DNA of 56,836 bases from Chitinophaga skermanii (GTDB lineage: Bacteria > Bacteroidota > Bacteroidia > Chitinophagales > Chitinophagaceae). Within the stretch, counting starts at the first letter, position 1, and every line of letters begins with the position of its first letter. Positions 24,994 to 33,244 of the stretch are shown here, one piece after another. Below the pieces are notes generated by a model, which saw nothing but the letters and a program-made list of their open reading frames with translations, had not been told where the DNA came from and did not search any database. The stretch is taken from positions 1-56,836 of the forward strand of contig NZ_QLLL01000016.1 in assembly GCF_003259335.1 (NCBI RefSeq). The letters are read 5' to 3'. A program made the translations under genes and the position numbers.

Positions 24994-25799
24994 TTGATAA
25001 AATTAGGCGATAAATTTTATTCGTGTAACTGCATCTAAAAAATCATCAAGAGAAAAGTTTATTACACAACAACTATCTAAAAAAATGCGTTTTAAAAATT
25101 AAGTACAATTTTGTCAGTTTTTTTATCATCATCATAATACATCGTTCATAATGATTCGTGAAGTAACAATGCAGTAAATTGAAAAAATGCGGATCAAAAT
25201 TCAATACATCATTAACATAAAAATTGATCAATCAATTTATTAGCAAAAAAGGAAAAGATTTTTTTTAAGAAAAGAAGCACAAAAAAGTTGGAGCAATAAA
25301 AAGAGTAGAAATTCCTAAAATGAGAAAAGAGCCAACGGGTAAACCCGGTGACTCTTTCTACTTACTAACCCATTAAATTCAGGACTAAATTACTAAATGG
25401 GAATAGAATAAAAAAACTTATTTGAAAGATGTGAATAACTTTTAAAGTGTTTCTGCTTAATACTGCCAATACGCTAGAAAGCCCTGTACTAGCCATTTTG
25501 AATTCAATAATATTCCATATAAAAACACCTAAATTATTGATAGCTAAGAGAAGTAAGATTAACTATCATATATGAATGTATTATCATATTATGTATTAAA
25601 ACAATGTTTGGATTCAGGCTAAAACTGGGCTAAAAAAAGTTGAAATACGCCAAAATGTCAGCATTAAATTTATTCTCCGTTAAAATTGCTCTTAAAGCAG
25701 TTAAAACCGGTCAATTTCCCTCATATTTTGTTAAAATCGCCCCCTTTTTAGGGTTTGGAAGGCAATTTGTTCTTATTTTAAACCATCAAACTATATGAT
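24994..25799. other. 806-bp AT-rich gap with a possible small-RNA hairpin
   Basis: No convincing ORF on either strand. The clearest structure is the near-perfect inverted repeat 25326-25357 (15-bp arms AAAGAGCCAACGGGT / ACCCGGTGACTCTTT, two mismatches, 2-nt loop). T-rich sequence follows on both strands, so it could end a small RNA read either way. GTTAAAA occurs at 25679, 25700 and 25730 ahead of the metallopeptidase gene and may be an operator; this is weak. The rest shows nothing I can name. Confidence 0.4.
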
Positions 25800-26489
25800 A
25801 TGACTCCTAGCGTAATGATTATTTCCCTCATTTTTGTAGGTATTAGTATGCTGGTTAGTTGGCGATTAAAGTCGAAATTTAACCAGTACAACCAGGTTCC
25901 GTTGGTAGAAGGCTTAACGGGCCGTGAAATTGCCGAAAAAATGCTCCGTGACAACGGTATCTATGACGTACAAGTACGTATTTCTGAAGGTTTTTTATCG
26001 GATCACTACGATCCTTCCAATAAAACAGTGAATTTAAGCCCGGATGTGTATAACAATGCGACTGTTTCGGCGGCAGCGGTAGCGGCCCACGAGTGCGGCC
26101 ACGCCGTTCAACACGCTACACAGTACCGTTGGCTGAATTTCCGAAGTAAAATGGTACCCGTTGTGCAGGTAAGTTCTAGCATCGTGCAAATAGTACTCAT
26201 CATCGGTATTTTGGCCATTAAGGTATTCCCGGCTTTATTACTGGGCGGTATTATCCTTTTTGCTATTACAACCCTTTTCTCGGTAGTTACCTTGCCGGTA
26301 GAGTTCGATGCTTCAAACAGGGCCTTGGCTTGGTTAAATAATACAAACACATTGAACCGCCAGGAACATGAGCAAGCGAAAGACGCACTATGGTGGGCAG
26401 CTATGACCTATGTAGTAGCGGCAGTATCGTCGTTAGCGATTTTGATTCAGTATATTATGATTTACCTAGGCGCAAGCCGTAGAGATTAA
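25800..26489 (+). CDS. zinc metallopeptidase (YugP/DUF2268-like neutral metallopeptidase), membrane-bound
   Basis: 229 residues. An N-terminal membrane segment (about 1-20) is followed by a cytoplasmic or periplasmic part holding the zinc motif AAHECGHAVQHA (HExxH form HECGH, near residues 100-104). Two further hydrophobic helices (about 125-165) and a C-terminal one (about 200-222) follow. This is the Zn_peptidase_2 (YugP) family, whose substrate is unknown. It stands alone and ends at a terminator. The ATG directly precedes a hydrophobic segment, so the start is likely right. Confidence 0.88.
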   Translation: MTPSVMIISLIFVGISMLVSWRLKSKFNQYNQVPLVEGLTGREIAEKMLRDNGIYDVQVRISEGFLSDHYDPSNKTVNLSPDVYNNATVSAAAVAAHECGHAVQHATQYRWLNFRSKMVPVVQVSSSIVQIVLIIGILAIKVFPALLLGGIILFAITTLFSVVTLPVEFDASNRALAWLNNTNTLNRQEHEQAKDALWWAAMTYVVAAVSSLAILIQYIMIYLGASRRD

Positions 26490-26518
26490 GGTCTAATAGT
26501 TGATTTTCAGCATATTGT

Positions 26519-26545
26519 AAAAAGCTCCCGTTGGGGGCTTTTTTA
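26519..26545 (+). terminator. intrinsic terminator after the zinc metallopeptidase
   Basis: Stem AAAGCTCCC / GGGGGCTTT (one G-T pair) with a 3-nt loop and six T. It closes the metallopeptidase transcript. Confidence 0.85.
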
Positions 26546-26612
26546 TTGGATACCATTTTAAATAATTGGCCTTGAATCGCTTATTGAATTGGGAATGGAA
26601 AAACAAGCTTTG

Positions 26613-26678
26613 TGGCGATTTTTTGTAATATGAGAACGCCCGGGACCTGGCTCCCCTGGCGATTTTCCGTAATATGGG
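26613..26678 (+). repeat. two 22-bp direct repeats upstream of rplM
   Basis: TGGCGATTTTTTGTAATATG at 26613 and TGGCGATTTTCCGTAATATG at 26657 share 19 of 22 positions, with starts 44 bp (four DNA turns) apart. They lie 140-200 bp before the rplM -7 box. They may be paired operator sites; nothing else in the window matches them. Apart from these and the promoter, 26546-26865 holds no gene. Confidence 0.5.
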
Positions 26679-26817
26679 GTAAAAAAAAGTGTTTTTCAGA
26701 GGGCTTTCCAGGCTATGTTAATAACATTTGTACAAATTTTTTATTGAAAATCAATTCATTACAAAAGCACCCTTAAAAAAAGCGTCTAAAACTCATGGTT
26801 ATTATTTCCCTATAGTT

Positions 26818-26825
26818 TAGCTTTG
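26818..26825 (+). promoter_or_regulatory. -7 box of the L13-S9-S2-Ts cluster
   Basis: TAGCTTTG is a full match to TAnnTTTG, 40 bp before the rplM ATG. The -33 box is not clear. Confidence 0.5.
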
Positions 26826-26865
26826 CACTCCCAAATAAGAGGTTAAAAAATATTCTATTAAGCAA

Positions 26866-27309
26866 ATGAATACTTTAAGTTTCAGAACAAAATCTGCTAA
26901 CGAAGCTACAGTAAAGCGCGATTGGTACATCGTTGATGCTACCAATTTGACGTTAGGCAGAATGTCCGCTAAAATCGCGGCCATCCTAAGAGGTAAAAAT
27001 AAGCCTTACTATACTCCTCATACTGACTGTGGAGATTACATTATCGTTATTAACGCTGAAAAAATCGTTTTAACTGGTAATAAAATGAATGACAAAGAAT
27101 ACCAAACGTATTCTGGTTATCCTGGTGGTCAGAAAGCGGAAATCGCAAAAGATTTGATCCGTCGCCGTCCAGAGGTGGTAATTGAAAGAGCGATAAAAGG
27201 TATGTTGCCTAAAAACCGTTTGGGCCGTGCTATGTACAAAAAATTATTTGTATACGCTGGTGCAGAACATCCACATGCAGCTCAAAAACCACAGTCATTA
27301 ACTTTCTAA
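26866..27309 (+). CDS. rplM: 50S ribosomal protein L13
   Basis: 147 residues, the usual length. Family core motifs include RDWYIVDATNLTLGRMSAKI, LRGKNKPYYTPHTDCGDYII, IERAIKGMLPKNRLG and VYAGAEHPHAAQKP. It is an early-assembling large-subunit protein. It is first in the cluster L13-S9-S2-Ts-PyrH and only 13 bp before rpsI. Confidence 0.99.
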   Translation: MNTLSFRTKSANEATVKRDWYIVDATNLTLGRMSAKIAAILRGKNKPYYTPHTDCGDYIIVINAEKIVLTGNKMNDKEYQTYSGYPGGQKAEIAKDLIRRRPEVVIERAIKGMLPKNRLGRAMYKKLFVYAGAEHPHAAQKPQSLTF

Positions 27310-27322
27310 TTTTTTCTAATTC

Positions 27323-27712
27323 ATGGAAAAACAAAAAAATACTATCGGCCGTCGTAAAGAAGCAGTTGCACGTGTTTACATGAGCAAAGGTACTGGTGTT
27401 ATTACCATCAACGACAAAGATTATAAAACATATTTCCCCCTCGTTTACTTGCAAAACCAAGTAGAGGCTCCTTTAAAAACAATTGACGCGTTGGATAAAT
27501 TCGACGTGAAAATTACTGCTCAAGGTGGTGGTATTAAAGGTCAAGCTGAGGCTATTAAATTAGGTATCGCTCGTGGCTTATGCGAAATCAATCCTGAATT
27601 CCGTCCAGCATTGAAAGCTGCCGGCTTCATGACGCGTGATCCTAGAGGTGTTGAACGTAAGAAACCAGGTAAAGCTAAAGCTAGAAGAAGCTTCCAGTTC
27701 TCTAAACGTTAA
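27323..27712 (+). CDS. rpsI: 30S ribosomal protein S9
   Basis: 129 residues, typical S9: GRRKEAVARVYMSKGTG near the N-terminus, GGGIKGQAEAIKLGIARGL in the middle and the C-terminal KARRSFQFSKR tail that reaches the P-site tRNA. It forms a transcription unit with rplM. Confidence 0.99.
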   Translation: MEKQKNTIGRRKEAVARVYMSKGTGVITINDKDYKTYFPLVYLQNQVEAPLKTIDALDKFDVKITAQGGGIKGQAEAIKLGIARGLCEINPEFRPALKAAGFMTRDPRGVERKKPGKAKARRSFQFSKR

Positions 27713-27730
27713 TCTTGTAGCTCAGATCTT

Positions 27731-27752
27731 GACGTGGGCATTTCGCCCCGTC
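27731..27752 (+). promoter_or_regulatory. GC-rich hairpin in the rpsI-rpsB gap
   Basis: GACGTGGGC pairs with GCCCCGTC (one bulged T) around a 5-nt loop, followed by TTTAT. It lies 43 bp before rpsB. It may be a weak attenuator or a leader element for S2 control; no known S2 leader motif is claimed. Confidence 0.4.
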
Positions 27753-27795
27753 TTTATCACCAATTATTACTGATATTTTAATTTCGAAAAATAAC

Positions 27796-28788
27796 ATGGA
27801 AAATAATACCTCATTACAGCAGCAATTACTGGAAGCCGGTGTTCACTTTGGCCACTTGAAGAAAAAGTGGAATCCAAAAATGCTGCCTTATATTTTCGCA
27901 GAAAAGAAAGGTATTCACATTATAGACCTTAACAAAACTGTTGAGGGTTTACAAGATGCAGCTGCTGCTCTTAAATCTATCGCAAAAAGCGGTAAAAAGA
28001 TCATGTTCGTTGCAACTAAAAAACAAGCAAAAGAAATCGTAGCTGAAGCAGCTAAACGCGTAAACATGCCTTTCGTTACTGAAAGATGGTTAGGTGGTAT
28101 GTTGACAAACTTCGCTACTATCCGTAAGTCTGTTAAGAAAATGCAGAGCATCGAGAAAATGTTGGCTGACGGTACTTTTGACAACATCACTAAGAAAGAA
28201 CGTTTGACTTTAACTCGTGATAAAGAGAAAATGGAAAAAGTATTGGGCGGTATCGCTCAATTGGCTCGTGTTCCAGCTGCTTTATTCATCGTAGATATCA
28301 GTCATGAGCATATCGCTTTAGCGGAAGCTAAGCGTCTTGGTATCTCTACTTTCGGTATGGTAGATACTAACTCTGATCCTACTAAAGTTGATTTCGCTAT
28401 CCCTGCGAACGACGACGCTACTAAATCTATCGCTATCATTACTAACTACATCGCTGCTGCGATTGCAGAAGGTTTATCTGAAAGAGCGACTGAAAAAATC
28501 GAAGACGTTGTTGAAGAAGATGATACTGAATCAAAAATCAACAAATTCGAAGCTGAAGGTGGTGAAGACCGCGAAAGAGGCCGCAGACAAGGCGGTGGCC
28601 AAGGTCGTGGTGGCAACAACAGCAACAACCGTGGTGGTCAAGGCGGTAACAACCGTGGTGGCCAAGGTGGCGGTAACCGTGGTGGTCAAGGCGGTGGAAA
28701 CCGTGGCGGCCAAGGCGGTGGTCAACGTCGTACCTTCGGTGGTGCTGGCGGTGGCGCTCCAAAACGTCCAGGCGGTGGTGGCCGTTAA
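27796..28788 (+). CDS. rpsB: 30S ribosomal protein S2 with C-terminal RGG/GGQ-rich extension
   Basis: 330 residues, about 80-100 longer than the usual S2. The core is normal: LLEAGVHFGHLKKKWNPKML at the start, RWLGGMLTNFATIRKSV and later VDISHEHIALAEAKRLGI. After an acidic stretch (EDVVEEDDTES, near 236) the tail from about residue 255 is low complexity: repeated NRGGQGG and GGGNRGG units with many Arg, Gly, Asn and Gln, ending KRPGGGGR. RGG-type tails bind RNA in other proteins. The gene is intact, and the DNA of the tail is itself repetitive. It is followed by tsf after a hairpin-rich gap. Confidence 0.98.
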   Translation: MENNTSLQQQLLEAGVHFGHLKKKWNPKMLPYIFAEKKGIHIIDLNKTVEGLQDAAAALKSIAKSGKKIMFVATKKQAKEIVAEAAKRVNMPFVTERWLGGMLTNFATIRKSVKKMQSIEKMLADGTFDNITKKERLTLTRDKEKMEKVLGGIAQLARVPAALFIVDISHEHIALAEAKRLGISTFGMVDTNSDPTKVDFAIPANDDATKSIAIITNYIAAAIAEGLSERATEKIEDVVEEDDTESKINKFEAEGGEDRERGRRQGGGQGRGGNNSNNRGGQGGNNRGGQGGGNRGGQGGGNRGGQGGGQRRTFGGAGGGAPKRPGGGGR

Positions 28789-28821
28789 TCTTTTCGGTTA
28801 ACACTACTTAAATTATATAGT

Positions 28822-28870
28822 AATAGTTAACAACGATTTGATGTTGATCATCATTCCGGTGTTAACTATT
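28822..28870 (+). promoter_or_regulatory. 11-bp perfect inverted repeat between rpsB and tsf
   Basis: AATAGTTAACA (28822-28832) and TGTTAACTATT (28860-28870) are exact reverse complements. The 27-nt interior contains a smaller GATG...CATC pairing. A third GTTAACA lies at about 28798. No T-run follows, so it is not a simple terminator. It may be an RNA stem controlling tsf or a dyad DNA operator. Confidence 0.5.
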
Positions 28871-28917
28871 TACGTATTTTGCACAATCTATTACAATTTC
28901 AAAACTAATTATATACC

Positions 28918-29745
28918 ATGTCGGTACAAATTACAGCAGCAGACGTAAATAAATTACGTCAGCAAACAGGAGCTGGTATGATGGATTGCAGAAAAGCACT
29001 CGTTGAAAGCGATGGTGATTTGGAAAAAGCAATCGACTACTTGCGTAAAAAAGGACAAAAAGTAGCCGCTCTCCGTTCTGATCGTGAAACTAAAGAAGGT
29101 GTTGTTATTGCTAAAGTAACTGCTGACGCTAAAACTGGCGTTATCTTGTGCTTGAGCTGCGAAACTGACTTCGTTGCTAAAAACGAAGAATTCGTAAAAT
29201 TCGGTCAAACTTTGACTGACTTAGCATTGTCTTCAGGTGTTTCTTCTTTGGATGAATTGAACGCTTTACCATTGGAAGGCGCAACAGTTGCTGACAAAGT
29301 AAACGAACAAGTTGCTAAAATCGGTGAGAAAGTTAACTTAAGCAAATTCGAAAAAGTAGATGCTGCTTTCGTTACTGCTTACATCCACGGTAACTACAGA
29401 ATGGGCGTTTTGGTTGGTTTCAGCAACCCAGTTGATCAAGAAGTTGGTAAAGACGTAGCAATGCAAATCGCTGCAATGAACCCAATCGCGATCGATGCTG
29501 AAAGCGTTCCTGCTGATGTAGTAGCTCGTGAAAAAGAAATCGCTGTTGACCAAGTGAAAGCTGAAGGTAAACCAGCTGAAATGGCGGAGAAAATTGCTGC
29601 AGGTAAAATTGCTAAATTCTTCAAAGAAAGCACTTTATTGCAACAAGCCTTCGTTAAAGACGGTAACAAAACTGTTGGCGACCACTTGAAATCAGTTAGT
29701 GCTGATTTGAAAGTAACTGCTTTCAAACGCGTTGCATTAGGTTAA
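28918..29745 (+). CDS. tsf: elongation factor Ts
   Basis: 275 residues. The N-terminal UBA-like domain has the hallmark LRQQTGAGMMDCRKALVESDGDLEKA. The core follows with LSCETDFVAKNEEF, MQIAAMNP and a C-terminal helical part (LLQQAFVKDGNKTVGDHL). It exchanges GDP for GTP on EF-Tu. It pairs with rpsB as in nearly all bacteria and ends at a strong terminator, so pyrH has its own promoter here. Confidence 0.99.
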   Translation: MSVQITAADVNKLRQQTGAGMMDCRKALVESDGDLEKAIDYLRKKGQKVAALRSDRETKEGVVIAKVTADAKTGVILCLSCETDFVAKNEEFVKFGQTLTDLALSSGVSSLDELNALPLEGATVADKVNEQVAKIGEKVNLSKFEKVDAAFVTAYIHGNYRMGVLVGFSNPVDQEVGKDVAMQIAAMNPIAIDAESVPADVVAREKEIAVDQVKAEGKPAEMAEKIAAGKIAKFFKESTLLQQAFVKDGNKTVGDHLKSVSADLKVTAFKRVALG

Positions 29746-29762
29746 TATAACCTCTATATATA

Positions 29763-29795
29763 AAAGGAGAGAATTAAAATTCTCTCCTTTTTTTT
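29763..29795 (+). terminator. intrinsic terminator after tsf
   Basis: Perfect 13-bp stem AAAGGAGAGAATT / AATTCTCTCCTTT followed by a T-run to 29795. It separates tsf from pyrH. Confidence 0.95.
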
Positions 29796-29852
29796 GCGTC
29801 TATAATTCCTGGAAATTATGAAAGATGTTATAGACAAGTAGAATGAACCCCA

Positions 29853-29860
29853 TAATTTTG
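29853..29860 (+). promoter_or_regulatory. -7 box of pyrH
   Basis: TAATTTTG matches TAnnTTTG and lies 51 bp before the pyrH ATG, downstream of the tsf terminator, so pyrH is transcribed independently. Confidence 0.5.
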
Positions 29861-29911
29861 TATATTAGTTAACGAATTCGAGAAAACAAATCTTACAATA
29901 ATCATAGCGTC

Positions 29912-30625
29912 ATGTTGCCAAAGTTCAAACGTATACTGCTCAAATTGAGCGGAGAATCATTAATGGGAGATGGTAATTATGGAATTGATCCAAAGGTTAT
30001 TCAACAATATGCCCAAGATATCAGAGCCATAACGGATTTAGGTGTACAAGTAGCCGTAGTAATTGGCGGCGGCAACATTTACAGGGGTATGAACGAAGCC
30101 GAAACCGGCATCGAAAGAGCACAAGGCGATTATATGGGTATGCTCGCAACCGTTATTAATGGTATGGCTATGCAAAGCGGCCTCGAGAAAATGGGCCTCT
30201 ATACACGCCTCCAATCTGCCATTAAAATGGAACAAATAGCAGAACCTTACATCCGCCGCCGTGCTATTCGCCACCTGGAAAAAGGACGTGTCGTTATCTT
30301 CGGTGCAGGTACAGGTAACCCTTACTTCACTACTGATACTGCCGCTTCCCTCCGCGCTATCGAGATCCAAGCCGACGTAATCCTAAAAGGAACACGCGTA
30401 GATGGTATCTACACTGCAGATCCAGAAAAAGATAGCAGCGCCGTGAAATATGAAACTATCACATTCAACGAAGTGTACAAACAATCACTGAACGTGATGG
30501 ATATGACAGCCTTCACATTATGTCAAGAAAATAACCTGCCGATCATTGTGTTCGATATGAACCGCCCCGGTAACCTCTTGCACGTAATCATGGGCCGCAA
30601 CGTAGGCACATTGGTAAAAGCTTAA
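29912..30625 (+). CDS. pyrH: UMP kinase
   Basis: 237 residues of the amino-acid-kinase fold, the normal size for bacterial UMP kinase. It phosphorylates UMP to UDP and is usually a hexamer controlled by GTP and UTP. Motifs: ILLKLSGESLMG at the start, VAVVIGGGNIYRG, GAGTGNPYFTTDTAASLRA and ILKGTRVDGIYTADPEKD. Confidence 0.99.
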   Translation: MLPKFKRILLKLSGESLMGDGNYGIDPKVIQQYAQDIRAITDLGVQVAVVIGGGNIYRGMNEAETGIERAQGDYMGMLATVINGMAMQSGLEKMGLYTRLQSAIKMEQIAEPYIRRRAIRHLEKGRVVIFGAGTGNPYFTTDTAASLRAIEIQADVILKGTRVDGIYTADPEKDSSAVKYETITFNEVYKQSLNVMDMTAFTLCQENNLPIIVFDMNRPGNLLHVIMGRNVGTLVKA

Positions 30626-30643
30626 TGCAATTACCTCCACATA

Positions 30644-30677
30644 AAAAAAGCATCAGTTCAACAACTGATGCTTTTTT
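30644..30677 (+). terminator. bidirectional terminator between pyrH and the DUF3298 gene
   Basis: Perfect 15-bp stem AAAAAAGCATCAGTT / AACTGATGCTTTTTT with loop CAAC. It serves the two convergent transcripts. Confidence 0.95.
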
Positions 30678-30703
30678 ATTAAAATAAGGTCAATCCCGGC
30701 CGT

Positions 30704-31855
30704 TTATTGCTTCGGTAGATATTCGGGCTGCACCCAGTCCTTAATCTCGCTAAATGGTACGAATAAATAGATTTGACCCACAACATATGGCGCAATCTCG
30801 TACGGGGTATATGAAAACGTCACACCGGCATCCGTAATAAAGAAGTTTTCATTCGGTTCGATCTTATTATCGAACAACAAATTATCCTTCAACGGTTGGT
30901 CCGGTGTTAATTTATATCGCTTTCTTAACGATTTCTCCAATGCTGCACTCAATGCCGGTTGAAAGCCAGGTTTAAACACATCCGCTACTTTCAATTCCTT
31001 CTTTTTCGATAGGTCGAACATTTGGTATGCCGAGCCATAATTCCCATGTGCGCCACCTGTATAAGCATAGAAATACCTTTCTAATGCCAATAAGGGGTAT
31101 TTATTCCAAGCCACTTCAGTGGTATTATCTTCATCCCAATTATAAGACATTCCACCTCCTTCTGCCGCAATTTCCGCGAAACCGGTAGTATCATTCTCTC
31201 CCCGGTAATGTGTTACAAAAGAATCGGTGTAATTCTTAGCATAAGCAGCCGCATTCGGGAAATCACGCTTCGTATCAAACTGCGTGATCGCATTTCTCAG
31301 CCAAGTTAATGTGGCATCATCTGCTCCTGCAACCGGCCATAAAACTGTTGCTCGTACAGTTCCTACAGGGCTATTCGCCATATTATCAATCAATTTCGCC
31401 GAATCCTCTATGTGGGTAACTAAGAAGGAAATCACCTTTTCTTCGTTCACTACCTTCAACTTAAATGGATACGACTTATTTGGTCCAATCCAAGTGCCTT
31501 CATAAGTGCCTTCATCGGTTAGCTTACCCTTGAAATATTGGTCTACATCATCAATCAATTCTTCATGTAACAAGATATTCCCGGCAGAGTCGACCCCTCC
31601 CCACAATTTAATGGGTTCTTTAATTTTGTCGTAGCTATAGTAACCACTAAATGTCTTATCGCTAGATTTCAATATCTGCATCGTGATAGCTTGATCAGCT
31701 ACCGTACCTTTCAATTGCTTTGTAAAGAAAGGATCTTTCACAAGGGCCACCGAAGTGATCGCCGCTTCCGTAGAGTCGGCACCTGTGTTTTTCGTCTTCG
31801 AATTACACGCGAACAAAGCCACGGAACACGCTATGATTAACCATTGTTTTTGCAT
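30704..31855 (-). CDS. lipoprotein with C-terminal DUF3298 domain
   Basis: 383 residues with a lipoprotein signal (lipobox LFAC at about 14-17). The N-terminal ~150 residues form a strand-rich domain (AITMQILKSSDKTFSGYYSY, GTYEGTWIGPNKSYPF). From about 235 comes a PdaC/RsiV-like fold (YFYAYTGGAHGNYGSAYQMF) ending in DUF3298 with the signature VTFSYTPYEIAPYVVGQ. RsiV-type domains bind lysozyme or peptidoglycan-related ligands in some bacteria; that role is not shown here. It is a single gene in the envelope. Confidence 0.88.
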   Translation of the reverse strand: MQKQWLIIACSVALFACNSKTKNTGADSTEAAITSVALVKDPFFTKQLKGTVADQAITMQILKSSDKTFSGYYSYDKIKEPIKLWGGVDSAGNILLHEELIDDVDQYFKGKLTDEGTYEGTWIGPNKSYPFKLKVVNEEKVISFLVTHIEDSAKLIDNMANSPVGTVRATVLWPVAGADDATLTWLRNAITQFDTKRDFPNAAAYAKNYTDSFVTHYRGENDTTGFAEIAAEGGGMSYNWDEDNTTEVAWNKYPLLALERYFYAYTGGAHGNYGSAYQMFDLSKKKELKVADVFKPGFQPALSAALEKSLRKRYKLTPDQPLKDNLLFDNKIEPNENFFITDAGVTFSYTPYEIAPYVVGQIYLFVPFSEIKDWVQPEYLPKQ

Positions 31856-31926
31856 AGAATAGAAGTTGAGGTTCGTTTACAAATATACCTAATCGTTGAT
31901 TAATAACGCATACGACGGAATTTGGT

Positions 31927-31934
31927 TACCTTTG
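31927..31934 (+). promoter_or_regulatory. -7 box of pdxH
   Basis: TACCTTTG, a full match to TAnnTTTG, 27 bp before the ATG at 31961. Confidence 0.5.
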
Positions 31935-31960
31935 TTTGAGAAACGTAAACCTCGCTCCCA

Positions 31961-32608
31961 ATGATTAATCCAGCAATATCTGACCTAAGAAAAGACTACC
32001 GTTTGGCAGCCCTCAGCGAACATGATGTGGCCTCCCATCCTATACAACAATTCGAAAAATGGTGGAACGACGCCATTACTGGTGAAGTTGATGAAGCCAA
32101 TGCTATGACTTTAGCGACTGCAACTTCCCATGGTTTGCCGTCGGCACGTATTGTATTATTGAAGAGTTTTGATGAGAATGGATTCGTGTTTTTTACGAAT
32201 TACGACAGTAAAAAAGGCCAGGAACTAGCCCAGAATTCCCATGCATGCCTACTTTTCTTTTGGCGCGAACTAGAACGCCAAGTACGCATAGAGGGCATCG
32301 TGCAGAAGGTTGCGGAAGCAGATAGTGATACTTATTATAATAGTCGCCCAATAGGCAGCAGAATTGGCGCTATTGCATCACCGCAAAGTAAGGTTATCCC
32401 GAACCGCGAATTCTTGGAAGCAGCAGTAGAAAAAGTAGAACAGCAGTATACACAATCGTCGCCCGTTAGGCCGGCAAATTGGGGAGGGTATATTGTGCAA
32501 CCGAACTTAATGGAGTTTTGGCAAGGCAGAAGCAGCCGTTTGCATGATAGGATCCAGTATACGAAAGACAATTCTAATAACTGGAACATTGTACGATTAG
32601 CACCTTGA
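31961..32608 (+). CDS. pdxH: pyridoxamine/pyridoxine 5'-phosphate oxidase
   Basis: 215 residues, close to E. coli PdxH. It uses FMN to oxidise pyridoxine or pyridoxamine phosphate to PLP. FMN-binding stretches: SARIVLLKSFDENGFVFFTN and then YDSKKGQEL. The C-terminal PNP_phzG domain has the active-site signature FWQGRSSRLHDRIQY. A single gene ending at a strong terminator. Confidence 0.97.
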   Translation: MINPAISDLRKDYRLAALSEHDVASHPIQQFEKWWNDAITGEVDEANAMTLATATSHGLPSARIVLLKSFDENGFVFFTNYDSKKGQELAQNSHACLLFFWRELERQVRIEGIVQKVAEADSDTYYNSRPIGSRIGAIASPQSKVIPNREFLEAAVEKVEQQYTQSSPVRPANWGGYIVQPNLMEFWQGRSSRLHDRIQYTKDNSNNWNIVRLAP

Positions 32609-32632
32609 TGCAAACGTACTTGTTAAAAATAT

Positions 32633-32675
32633 AAAGCCGGAGAATCCTGAAACTACTGGGTTTTCCGGCTTTTTT
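32633..32675 (+). terminator. intrinsic terminator after pdxH, shared with the THX gene
   Basis: Stem AAAGCCGGAGAATCC / GGGTTTTCCGGCTTT (13 of 15 paired) followed by six T. On the minus strand the same stem lies 7 bp after the THX stop. Confidence 0.9.
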
Positions 32676-32681
32676 GTTGCA

Positions 32682-32801
32682 TTATGCTTTAGCTGCAGCA
32701 GCTTTAGGAGCAACATTCTTTTTAACTTTAGCTGGTCTTTTCTTACCGAAAGAACCCGCGAAGATTTTACCTTTTTTGGTTTTTACATCACCTCTACCCA
32801 T
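32682..32801 (-). CDS. thx: 30S ribosomal protein THX (bTHX family)
   Basis: A 39-residue basic protein. It starts MGRGDVKTKKGKIFAGSFGK and ends in an Ala/Lys tail. The pattern M-G-[RK]-G-D-x-[KR]-T-[KR]-[KR]-G-K-I is the THX signature first known from Thermus, where the peptide fills a cavity at the top of the 30S head. Its Lys/Gly-rich make-up and position just before the hup gene and after pdxH fit a real gene. It reads on the minus strand as a single small unit ending at the shared terminator. A poly-A/T-rich stretch upstream (32803-32880) precedes it. Confidence 0.85.
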   Translation of the reverse strand: MGRGDVKTKKGKIFAGSFGKKRPAKVKKNVAPKAAAAKA

Positions 32802-32877
32802 TGTAGTTGAATTTAAATATTGATAAAAATATTGATAAAAAACGCCCCCGAAGAAACGCCTTTACTATGCAAAAATA

Positions 32878-32907
32878 AAAAAAGCAAGAAACAAAATTGT
32901 TCCTTGC
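32878..32907 (-). terminator. terminator after the HU gene
   Basis: GCAAGAAACA and TGTTCCTTGC (one mismatch) form a stem with an AAAT loop. On the minus strand it is followed by a seven-T tract. It closes the hup transcript before thx. Confidence 0.8.
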
Positions 32908-32932
32908 TCAAATAAGTTGGGTTGCCAACTGA

Positions 32933-33202
32933 TTAAAGCTTGTCAGACAAAGCTTTACCTGCTTTAAATTTAGCTACTTTTTTAGCTTTGATCTTGATGA
33001 TCTGGCCAGTTTGGGGATTTCTACCGTTACGTGCAGCACGTTTAGAAACAGAGAAAGTACCGAAACCAACTAAAGTTACTTTACCACCTTTTTTCAAAGT
33101 GTCAGCAACTGCTTTAGTAAAAGAATCTAAAGCTTCGTTAGCTTGAGTTTTAGTAACGCCAGCATCTTTGGCAATTTTGTCGATCAATTCGGCTTTGTTC
33201 AT
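32933..33202 (-). CDS. hup: HU family DNA-binding protein
   Basis: 89 residues, the standard HU length. Features: MNKAELIDKIAKDAGVTKTQ at the start, the GKVTLVGFGTFSVSKRAARNGRNP beta-arm region, and PQTGQIIKIKAKKVAKFKAG. It dimerises and bends DNA. Its promoter is one of the best in the window (TTTG-N19-TATATTTG). Expressed alone. Confidence 0.97.
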   Translation of the reverse strand: MNKAELIDKIAKDAGVTKTQANEALDSFTKAVADTLKKGGKVTLVGFGTFSVSKRAARNGRNPQTGQIIKIKAKKVAKFKAGKALSDKL

Positions 33203-33244
33203 AGTTAGTTAAGATTTAACTAGTGAGAAAATGTTTGATGTGAG

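Noticed and set aside
28388..28801. Overlapping ORFs on both strands in the rpsB tail
   Set aside because: They are frame shadows of the repetitive RGG-coding DNA.
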